Shown here piece after piece: positions 1-6,073 of a DNA stretch of 40,413 nt. Under the pieces are notes generated by a model, which worked only from the letters and a program-made list of their open reading frames with translations, searched no databases and was not told where the DNA came from. The position numbers and the translations under genes are program-made. Numbering within the stretch: position 1 is the first letter of the stretch; each line of letters starts with the position of its first letter. The DNA is from Actinomycetota bacterium. GTDB lineage: Bacteria; Actinomycetota; AC-67. The stretch spans positions 1 to 40,413 of the forward strand of contig JAIVGO010000015.1 in the NCBI GenBank assembly GCA_020201525.1, read 5' to 3'.

Positions 1-702
1 TCCATGTGCATCGGCGTAAATGGGCCCGGCGTGTCGGCAATCGCTGCGTACACGCGAGCCGACGGGACCTATACGACGATGCCGCTCCGGGACGGCTCGT
101 ACACGGTCAGCTTCTCCGACTGCACGGCAGATCCGTCCTACGGCGTGACCTGGTACGGCGGGCCGAGTCAGGCGACGGCAACGCCGGTCGGGGTCGTCCA
201 GGCCGCGACCCTGTCCGGAGTCGATGCCGTGATGAGTCTCGCCGCGAAGAACGACGCCGCGGTCGCGTCGCTCGAGGTCTTGCCGGCGAAGGATCCCGAC
301 GGCGCCGACAGCCCGACGCGCCGTGTCGTACGCGTTGTGGTGAGCAATGCCGGACCCGCGGACGCCCGCTCGGTTGACCTTCACGTCTTCGCCCGTACGG
401 CGAGCGATGATGGATACATCCCGCTGGGAGGCGGCCGCTTCGACGTTCCCGCAGGCTCGGCGGTGGAGCGCACGTTTACGCGTGATCTGACCGGGGTCGT
501 CGGCGACGTCGAGGTAACAGCAGAGATCAGCGTCGCGCGGGACGAGGACCTGACCAACAACGCGATGTCCATGCCGTCGTGGGTGACAGCGCCCGGCACC
601 GGCGCCGGGGTGGGCTATCCCGTCGCGTACGTGGGCGCTTGCGCCGTGGCCATCTGCGTGTTCGGCGATGGCACCGTCCAGACATACCCGCCGCTGCCGT
701 GA
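1..702 (+). CDS. Secreted carboxypeptidase-regulatory-like/CARDB protein, C-terminal part (5' cut by window edge)
   Basis: The reading frame is open to the first base, so the N-terminus lies outside the window. The visible part starts inside a carboxypeptidase-regulatory-like (transthyretin-fold) module: a Cys near the start, then a DGTY strand, a GSYTVSFSDC strand with the second Cys, and a WYGG segment. A CARDB-like beta domain follows (VVRVVVSNAGPADA... ending DLTNNA), typical of bacterial surface adhesion modules. It is a paralogue of the minus-strand gene at 1491-2996: module order, the Cys pair and a Gly-rich tail with GTGxGV all match. It is probably exported, but the signal peptide is not visible. 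The binding partner is unknown. The domain classes are fairly secure; the function is inferred only from family. Confidence 0.75.
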   Translation, partial: SMCIGVNGPGVSAIAAYTRADGTYTTMPLRDGSYTVSFSDCTADPSYGVTWYGGPSQATATPVGVVQAATLSGVDAVMSLAAKNDAAVASLEVLPAKDPDGADSPTRRVVRVVVSNAGPADARSVDLHVFARTASDDGYIPLGGGRFDVPAGSAVERTFTRDLTGVVGDVEVTAEISVARDEDLTNNAMSMPSWVTAPGTGAGVGYPVAYVGACAVAICVFGDGTVQTYPPLP

Positions 703-802
703 CCCAGATGGCATCGCACGCATCCCGAGAAGTGGAGAGGACGGTAGGTCGTCGCGGCGGATCTACGGCGAGATCGATCGATCGGTGGCGAGGGAGGCTG
801 CG

Positions 803-1504
803 GTGAAGGTGGTCCGACGGACCATGGTTCTCGGCGCGCTCGTCCTCGGGACAATGTCGGCGGGGGATGCTGCTCCACCTCCGCACGGCTACATCGAAGG
901 AGCGCTGGCGATCCCCTCGGTGTGCGGCCTGCGAGAGGTGGCGGGAGGATGCGGCACTCCAGCGCCCGGACTCTACGTGGCCACGGGCGCGCCATTCCTT
1001 CAGCCGTGCGCTCTTGCCGCCGATCCGGGTACCGGCGTCGCAGCCTGCTCCCTCACAGACGGCGCCGAGGAACCTTCGACGGCCGCGGGGATGGGTTCGG
1101 CTCTCGTCGATGACGTGGCCGGGTGCTCGTCCGCGACGATCACGCTCGCCTCGGACGCGCCCTCTTCCATCTACATCGATCTTCTCGGCGTCGATGATGT
1201 GTATCCGGGCAGGTCGCGATGGAAGGTGACGTACCTGTCGATCACGATGCGCGAAGGTGCCCCCGATGGCCTTGGCTACCGGTGGCAGATCGATTCGGGA
1301 TCTTTCTTCGGAACCTCGGTCGCGGGCAACGACCCGATCCGCGTGCGGTTCGAGGGAGGGGAAGTTTTCTCTGCCGTGGCATGCTCCAGCAGTGCACCGG
1401 TCACGGGCTTCACGTTCAAGGCCTTCGCGTCCTACACCTGCTGCGTCCACGCCGACAACTATGTCATCGATGACTCGGGGCTGGGCAGGCTCACCAGTCG
1501 TTGA
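803..1504 (+). CDS. Small secreted protein of unknown function
   Basis: I chose the GTG at 803 because a strong GGGAGG ribosome site lies 6 nt upstream (792-797) and the product then starts with a good signal peptide: basic KVVRR, a hydrophobic stretch (MVLGALVLGTMSAG), and cleavage near AGDAA. An upstream in-frame ATG at 668 overlaps the previous gene and adds an Arg-rich stretch that looks non-coding. The mature protein is about 210 residues with at least eight cysteines, including a CC pair near the end, which suggests an exported disulfide-rich beta protein. I do not recognise a family. Its last 14 nt overlap the 3' end of the convergent gene at 1491-2996. Its position between two paralogous surface proteins suggests a surface or extracellular role, but nothing more can be read. 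Confidence 0.7.
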   Translation: MKVVRRTMVLGALVLGTMSAGDAAPPPHGYIEGALAIPSVCGLREVAGGCGTPAPGLYVATGAPFLQPCALAADPGTGVAACSLTDGAEEPSTAAGMGSALVDDVAGCSSATITLASDAPSSIYIDLLGVDDVYPGRSRWKVTYLSITMREGAPDGLGYRWQIDSGSFFGTSVAGNDPIRVRFEGGEVFSAVACSSSAPVTGFTFKAFASYTCCVHADNYVIDDSGLGRLTSR

Positions 1505-2996
1505 CGATCTTGTCGTAGCAACCGTAGTAGCCGTACCCGAAGAACGGGGTCGGCGTGACGCCAAAGCCCGTGCCTCCCGCCACGACGTAGGACCGCACCT
1601 CGGCCTCGTTGTTGCGCTCATTCGGATCGTCGAACGCGCAGACCAGCGCATGGACGGTCGCGTCTCCCGCGCTGCCAAATCCGTTCCAGCGATACGTCTT
1701 CGAGACGTGCTGCCCGGCGCCGAGCTCGACCTGGGTCGAGCCGATGTAGGTCGGCGCGCTATCGGTGTCGGTCGTTACCCACACCTGCAGATCGGCCCAG
1801 CTGGTGGCGGCGCTTCCGACGTTGTCCACGGTTACTTCGACGTCGCGCACCCAGCCGCTGGACAGAGGAAGGGTTCCCTGATCGGTCGACAGCGGGATCG
1901 GCGTCACGCTCAATGCGCTCACCGCCAGGTCTGGCCGGGGCCGTCGGGCCAGCACGGCGTCGACGGCATCCGTGGAAGATCCCAGGAGAACGCCGACGGT
2001 GTCCGCCGTGTAGAAGGACGTGTTGTCGTTGTACCACTCGTCTTTGTACGTGGAATCGTTGCAGTCGGTGAAATGGATCTTGTAGTCGCCGGTTGGCAGT
2101 TCGTCGACCGAGTACCAACCGGTGTCGTCGCTCCAGCCCGATCCCCACCCGGAGCCGTTCGCGGACCGCGCATCGACGCAGACGCCGGCCAGGGCCTCTC
2201 CGGCGGCGTTGGTGATGAAACCGGTGATGCCGCCGGCAACATCCAGCGCCGCATCGACGCCCGGAGTCGTCTCGCCGAGGGTTACCGGGACGGGATCGGC
2301 CGAGGCAAAGTCGGCTTTGTCGTTGTACCACTGCGGCAGGTACCCATGCGGCGCGCTCGAGGACAGCGGGCGGCGCCGCCCGAGGACCGCGGTGGATCCT
2401 CCGCTCGAGCCCGACACGAGGACATAAGAGACCGGGCAATAGTCGGCAAACTGTATCTTCACGGTCCCCGAAGGCAGCGCACCGACGTGATAGGCGCCGG
2501 ACTCGTCGGCGTAACCGTGGGAGAGAAGATTCTGATCATCGTCGAACGCGGCGGCGCAGATGCCGGGGACGGGGTTGCCCACGCGGTCTTTCACGGTGCC
2601 GGTGACCGTACCGCCGACGGCCAGCGCGGCGTCGATGCCCGTCGTCGCGGTGCCGGCAAGTACCTGGACTTCGTCGGCCGAGCCTTCGTCGGGTTTGTTG
2701 TCGTACCACTGGCCGACGTAAGTCGGCTCGGTGCCGCAGTCGTGGAACTGGACCTTGTAAGCGCCGGCGTCCAGATAATCGAGCACGTATTCGCCATTGG
2801 ACTCGGTGATGGCGGAGGCGGCGTACCAGCCTCCGTCGGTGAAGAAGGCGTCCACGCAGATGTCGGGGAGTCCCTGACCGGCTGGACCTGTGATGGTCCC
2901 GCTGATGGTTCCCTCACCGTAGGCGCGCGCGTTGCCGGGCAAAAGAACAGTTGCCAGTACGGCGCACACAGTCAGACCCATCCGGACGGATTTCAT
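1491..2996 (-). CDS. Secreted protein with three carboxypeptidase-regulatory-like repeats and a CARDB-like domain
   Basis: 501 residues from the ATG at 2996, which has GGGGG about 7 nt upstream. A much longer open frame exists, but the signal peptide (MKSVRMGLTVCAVLATVLL..NARA) fixes this start. Three modules of about 95-125 residues follow, each opening GTxTGxI/V and carrying a conserved Cys pair (ICVDA/ICAAA/VCVDA and FHDC/FADYC/FTDC), then a QWYDNK/QWYNDK/EWYNDN motif and a T..GVDAALA end. The paired cysteines probably form one disulfide per module. The second module carries an extra Gly/Ser/Arg insertion of about 25 residues. A CARDB-like domain (PDLAVSALSVTP... ending DPNERNNEAEV) and an aromatic Gly-rich tail (FFGYGYYGCYD) finish the protein. 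There is no LPxTG signal. A surface or matrix-binding role is inferred. Confidence 0.85.
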   Translation of the reverse strand: MKSVRMGLTVCAVLATVLLPGNARAYGEGTISGTITGPAGQGLPDICVDAFFTDGGWYAASAITESNGEYVLDYLDAGAYKVQFHDCGTEPTYVGQWYDNKPDEGSADEVQVLAGTATTGIDAALAVGGTVTGTVKDRVGNPVPGICAAAFDDDQNLLSHGYADESGAYHVGALPSGTVKIQFADYCPVSYVLVSGSSGGSTAVLGRRRPLSSSAPHGYLPQWYNDKADFASADPVPVTLGETTPGVDAALDVAGGITGFITNAAGEALAGVCVDARSANGSGWGSGWSDDTGWYSVDELPTGDYKIHFTDCNDSTYKDEWYNDNTSFYTADTVGVLLGSSTDAVDAVLARRPRPDLAVSALSVTPIPLSTDQGTLPLSSGWVRDVEVTVDNVGSAATSWADLQVWVTTDTDSAPTYIGSTQVELGAGQHVSKTYRWNGFGSAGDATVHALVCAFDDPNERNNEAEVRSYVVAGGTGFGVTPTPFFGYGYYGCYDKIVNDW

Positions 2997-3135
2997 GTTC
3001 AACCCCCAATGGCGAGGACCGTAATCCTCAGGAGTCAACGAAGCCGGGGGCAGTCCCAGCCGGGGCCAAATTGTACTGCTTTTGTCCGATACATCCCAGA
3101 CTGCGACGGAGCCGGGTTCTCCGAGCATCACGACC

Positions 3136-3161
3136 ACTGACCAGGCCAACTGACCAGGCCC
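3136..3161. repeat. Two tandem 13-bp repeats in a divergent intergenic region
   Basis: ACTGACCAGGCCa (3136-3148) is followed directly by ACTGACCAGGCCc (3149-3161). The pair lies in the 231-nt gap between the divergent genes starting at 2996 (minus) and 3228 (plus). The same gap holds an ATTGTA (TACAAT on the minus strand, 3070-3075) that could be a -10 for the minus-strand gene. The repeats could be a regulator site or a small tandem duplication; two copies do not decide. Confidence 0.6.
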
Positions 3162-3227
3162 TAAGAAGGATTTCTCATGCAGGGTGCCGAATCCGGATGC
3201 TTGATTTCCTTCTCTCAAGGGGGGCGA

Positions 3228-4658
3228 ATGGGGACGCGCTCTACTCAACATCAAAGGAATTTCGTTACGCTTTTTGGTGTTGCCTGCGCGGTCGTCATGG
3301 TGGTGGGGCTGGCCGTCGAGCCTGCCGAGTCGAACGCACAACCTCTGCCGCGGATAAGTGCGAACCCGTGGGGATGGGGGCGCGGGCTCGAAGGGCAGAT
3401 CGGGCTCTATTCGAATAACAGCTCCGTTCCGGTGCAGGTTCCGACACCCCCAGCCCACGAACTCATCGGAGGGAGCCATGCGGGTCCGGTTGGTCTGGCG
3501 AGAGCAATCTCTGTCCGAGGGGGATCGGTTCACAGCATCGCGCTCGCCGGCGACAGGACGGTCTGGGCGTGGGGTAGCAACCAGGCTGGTCAGTTGGGCA
3601 ACGGGACGAGTGATACCGGTAGCAACAACGTTCCAACGCGTGTGTCGGGCCTCGCGCACGTCGACGCCATCTCGGCCGGCGGCTTTCACAACATCGCGCT
3701 TCAGAAAGGCGTCGTCTGGACGTGGGGAGCTGACGACTTGGGTCAACTCGGCCACCCAGGCAATGCTTTCTGTGGTGGTGAAACGTGCGGCACGATCGCA
3801 GCACCAGCCATAGGCCTCGCCGGCGTCACGGCCGTTGCTGCCGGCGCGTTCCATAGTCTCGCCCTGCTGGAGGGAACAGTTCTCGCATGGGGGTACAACG
3901 CTCAAGGCCAGCTTGGGAACGGAACTACGACCAACAGCGCGATACCCGTGCCGGTCTCGGGGCTTTCCTCCGTCACAGCGATAAGCGCGAAGCTCGGGGG
4001 GAGTTCCGCACTCAAGAGCGACGGCACCGTGTGGCTTTGGGGTAACTACGGCAACGTCCCGGCTCAAGCGCAAGGTCTTACGAATATCATCGCTATCGAC
4101 GGCAACCTCGCACTGAGATCGGACGGGACCGTCTGGTACGGATTCACGGCCGCGGCGCCGTACCAAGTTGCGGGACTGTCGGGCGTTCAAGCGATCGCAT
4201 TCGGGGGCTACGCGAATCTCGCCTTGCTGCCCGGCGGCGTCGTCAAGGCCTGGGGCGGTAACTGGTACGGCGGCTTCGGCAACGGGACGACGCTCGAGAG
4301 CGCGACGCCGGTGCAAACAAGCGGACTGTGGCAAGCAATCAGCGCCGGCGACTATCACAGCCTTGGCATTGCGCTGGAAGCGCCGAGTCCGTCGCCGGCG
4401 ATCAGCACGCCCTCGCAAGGTTCGACTCTTACCACCAACCCCGTCGCCGTCACCGGGACCGCCACGCCGTCAACGACCGTGATCGTGAGTGAGGGGAACA
4501 CGACGTTGGCACAAACGGTTTCCGATGCGAGCGGAAACTGGAGCGTCGCGGTTTCGTTCCCGAACGGAGGCCATTCGATAGTCGCTCGAGCGGAAACCAA
4601 GGACCAGAACATGAGCGATCCGTCGCCGACAATATCCTTCACGATGTATATGCCGTAA
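3228..4658 (+). CDS. Secreted RCC1-repeat (beta-propeller) protein with C-terminal Ig-like domain
   Basis: The ATG at 3228 is preferred over one at 3177 because AAGGGGGGCGA sits just upstream and the product begins with a signal peptide (FVTLFGVACAVVMVVGLAV, cleavage near residue 38). The 476-residue protein has RCC1/regulator-of-chromosome-condensation blades: VWAWGSNQAGQLGNGT (about 112-127), VWTWGADDLGQLG (163-175), VLAWGYNAQGQLGNGT (218-233), a degenerate VWLWGNYG (268-275) and VKAWGGNWYGGFGNGT (339-354), with HSIAL/HNIAL/HSLAL between blades. Residues from about 385 form a bacterial Ig-like module (AVTGTATPSTTV... DASGNWS). Bacterial extracellular RCC1 proteins are usually binding scaffolds; the partner is unknown. 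Codon and base use look somewhat less GC-rich than the neighbours, which may hint at transfer. Confidence 0.87.
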   Translation: MGTRSTQHQRNFVTLFGVACAVVMVVGLAVEPAESNAQPLPRISANPWGWGRGLEGQIGLYSNNSSVPVQVPTPPAHELIGGSHAGPVGLARAISVRGGSVHSIALAGDRTVWAWGSNQAGQLGNGTSDTGSNNVPTRVSGLAHVDAISAGGFHNIALQKGVVWTWGADDLGQLGHPGNAFCGGETCGTIAAPAIGLAGVTAVAAGAFHSLALLEGTVLAWGYNAQGQLGNGTTTNSAIPVPVSGLSSVTAISAKLGGSSALKSDGTVWLWGNYGNVPAQAQGLTNIIAIDGNLALRSDGTVWYGFTAAAPYQVAGLSGVQAIAFGGYANLALLPGGVVKAWGGNWYGGFGNGTTLESATPVQTSGLWQAISAGDYHSLGIALEAPSPSPAISTPSQGSTLTTNPVAVTGTATPSTTVIVSEGNTTLAQTVSDASGNWSVAVSFPNGGHSIVARAETKDQNMSDPSPTISFTMYMP

Positions 4659-5080
4659 GACGCTACCGAAGAAGATCCTCGCCTGCGACGGTTATCGCGT
4701 CACGGCTCTGGCCAAGAACGCTTATTCAATCCGTTCGCGGACGTTGAACGTCGGGCTCCCAGATGCAATCAATGACAGGGTTTCACGATCGACGGCGCGC
4801 TCGCTTCGCGGCCGCGTATTCCCTTGCGGCACATCGGCAACAACGTCCTGCTGAAGCATGAGGCCGCGATGTCGTGCCGCAATCCCGGCATGACGAATGT
4901 TGCCTGGCCCACGCCTGCCGGGGAAGGGACGAGATGAGCCGGAAGGGGATGCCTGCCCGGTCGGCTACGACCAGGTCATATCGGAGCCTTCGCGGCAAGT
5001 ATGCTTCTGGACGTGATCGACGCCCTGTACCAAGGCTAAAAAGCATACGTTCGGATCATCCTGCGTCCCTTCCACGAGAT
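4659..5080. other. Gene-poor stretch before the toxin-antitoxin pair
   Basis: About 420 nt with no convincing gene. Short open frames on both strands lack ribosome sites and recognisable motifs. One minus-strand frame (about 4870-5046) has a run that may be decayed coding sequence, but I cannot name a parent. The stretch ends with the left copy of a 20-bp direct repeat (5003-5022) that recurs after the toxin gene. Confidence 0.5.
5003..5022 (+). repeat. Left copy of 20-bp direct repeat flanking vapBC-like genes
   Basis: GCTTC-TG-GACGTGATCGACG here and GCTTC-AA-GACGTGATCGACG at 5847-5866 agree at 18 of 20 positions, in the same orientation, 844 bp apart, bracketing the toxin-antitoxin pair. 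It may be a target-site or recombination remnant, or a chance match in GACG-rich DNA. Confidence 0.45.
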
Positions 5081-5110
5081 TTGACGAAATGCAGGCAATG
5101 CATGCATAAT
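5081..5110 (+). promoter_or_regulatory. Promoter and likely autoregulatory operator of the toxin-antitoxin pair
   Basis: TTGACG (5081-5086) and CATAAT (5105-5110) are separated by 18 nt, a good sigma-70 arrangement. The antitoxin ATG (5117) begins 6 nt after the -10, so the mRNA is probably leaderless or nearly so. A perfect palindrome ATGCATGCAT (5098-5107) overlaps the -10, and GCAATGC/GCATAATGC flank it. Ribbon-helix-helix antitoxins of this class normally repress their own promoter by binding such sites; the assignment here is inference. Confidence 0.65.
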
Positions 5111-5116
5111 GCAATC

Positions 5117-5353
5117 ATGGCGGTCTCGATAACGATCCGAAACGTGCCCGACGACGTGCGCGACGTGCTTGCGGCGCGGGCAGCTCGAGCCGGTCGGTCG
5201 CTCCAAGAGCAACTACGCGCGGAACTCGTCGACCTGGCACGTCGCCCGACGGTGGAAGACGTCATCGCGCGAGCGCGCGAACGCAAAGCGGCCACCGGAA
5301 GCCGCCTCGCGCGGAAGCGCATCATCGGACACCGCGACGCCGATAAGCGTTGA
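5117..5353 (+). CDS. FitA/VapB-type ribbon-helix-helix antitoxin
   Basis: 78 residues. The N-terminal VSITIRNVPDDVRDVLAARA followed by an AGRSLQEQLRAEL helix is the FitA-like ribbon-helix-helix fold: one DNA-binding strand then two helices that dimerise. The basic C-terminal tail (RARERKAATGSRLARKR) is the part that in this family wraps and inhibits the toxin. I chose the ATG at 5117 because the family begins close to this point and a promoter lies directly upstream; an ATG at 5102 would add five residues that fall inside the -10. The TTG start of the toxin overlaps this stop codon (TTGA), which implies coupled translation. It should neutralise the PIN toxin and repress the operon. Confidence 0.88.
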   Translation: MAVSITIRNVPDDVRDVLAARAARAGRSLQEQLRAELVDLARRPTVEDVIARARERKAATGSRLARKRIIGHRDADKR

Positions 5354-5757
5354 CCCTGGTCGTCGATGCGTCGGCAGTCGTCGCCGCTCTGGTGGATGGC
5401 GGACCGGATGGCAGATGGGCCGAGTCACTGATGGTGTCGGAGCCGTTGGCTGCGCCACATTTCATGCCGGTGGAGGCAGGGAATATCCTGAGGCGCTCGG
5501 CTCGTGCCGGGGATATCAGCGAGGACGTTGCTTCACTGGCGCACGCCGACATGTTGCAGCTGCGCGTCGAGCTGTTTGCGTACGAGCCGCTCGCAGGGCG
5601 GATATGGGAGCTGCGCGGTTCGCTCACAGCCACCGACGCTTGGTATGTGGCCCTTGCAGAGTCCCTCGAATCTCGCCTCATGACCCTGGATATGAGGCTC
5701 ATGCGCGCATCGGGTCCACGGTGCGAGTTCGAGACACCGAGTGGACGCGCCGGCTGA
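5350..5757 (+). CDS. VapC-type PIN-domain ribonuclease toxin
   Basis: 135 residues, the usual VapC size, starting at a TTG that overlaps the antitoxin stop by 4 nt. All four acidic active-site residues of the PIN fold can be placed: D6 (LVVDASA), E42 (PVEAGN), D96 (TATDAWYVALAE) and D114 (LMTLDMRL). They coordinate Mg2+ for cleavage of RNA; known VapC toxins cut tRNA or rRNA, but the target cannot be predicted here. No frameshift or missing residue is seen, so the toxin is probably active when free. The intact pair, with its own promoter, in an otherwise gene-poor island suggests an independently acquired module. Confidence 0.9.
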   Translation: MTLVVDASAVVAALVDGGPDGRWAESLMVSEPLAAPHFMPVEAGNILRRSARAGDISEDVASLAHADMLQLRVELFAYEPLAGRIWELRGSLTATDAWYVALAESLESRLMTLDMRLMRASGPRCEFETPSGRAG

Positions 5758-5846
5758 CAGCGTCATGGACGATGGCGACATCGGACAACAAAGGGCCGTC
5801 GGGACGAAAGTCTGGACGCCCATTTCGTATCGTCGTGTGGCAATAA

Positions 5847-5866
5847 GCTTCAAGACGTGATCGACG
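5847..5866 (+). repeat. Right copy of 20-bp direct repeat flanking vapBC-like genes
   Basis: Matches 5003-5022 at 18 of 20 positions, including an uninterrupted 13-nt GACGTGATCGACG. It lies about 90 nt after the toxin stop. Confidence 0.45.
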
Positions 5867-5877
5867 ATGCACGCGTT

Positions 5878-5899
5878 CCGACTACCTCTATAGAGTCGG
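5878..5899 (+). terminator. Hairpin downstream of the toxin gene, possible terminator
   Basis: CCGACT (5878-5883) pairs with AGTCGG (5894-5899) around a loop containing the short palindrome CTCTATAGAG. No T-run follows, so it would be at most a weak or Rho-assisted terminator. Confidence 0.3.
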
Positions 5900-6073
5900 G
5901 TCAGCGTCTCCTGTGAGGCGCTCCAGGGAGCGGACGTTCGCGATTTTGGCCACACGCCCGGCCTTCCGGCGTATCCAAGCTGCCGAAACCTCCCGATCTG
6001 TCGTGTTTTCGACAGGACATCGCGCCACCGGCGACGAATGAGGTACCTGCTGCATATCCGGGAGGGAGCTCAT

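Larger units (their letters stand above)
5758..6073. other. Intergenic region after vapC
   Basis: About 315 nt with no gene I can support. It contains the right direct-repeat copy, one hairpin at 5878-5899, and the ribosome site GGAGGG (6061-6066) of the next gene. A minus-strand frame crosses it, but it is antisense to the ceramidase-like gene and has no family features. Confidence 0.5.

Noticed and set aside
1257..3140. Plus-strand open frame of about 627 codons
   Set aside because: It lies opposite the three-repeat surface protein and inside the end of the gene at 803-1504, with no recognisable domain.
2997..4418. Minus-strand extension of the gene at 1491-2996 that would give a 975-residue protein
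   Set aside because: The signal peptide and ribosome site fix the start at 2996; the extension is antisense to the RCC1 gene and Arg-rich without family features.
4874..5116. An 80-residue N-terminal extension of the antitoxin
   Set aside because: It crosses the promoter and palindrome, lacks family similarity, and ribbon-helix-helix antitoxins start where the ATG at 5117 places it.
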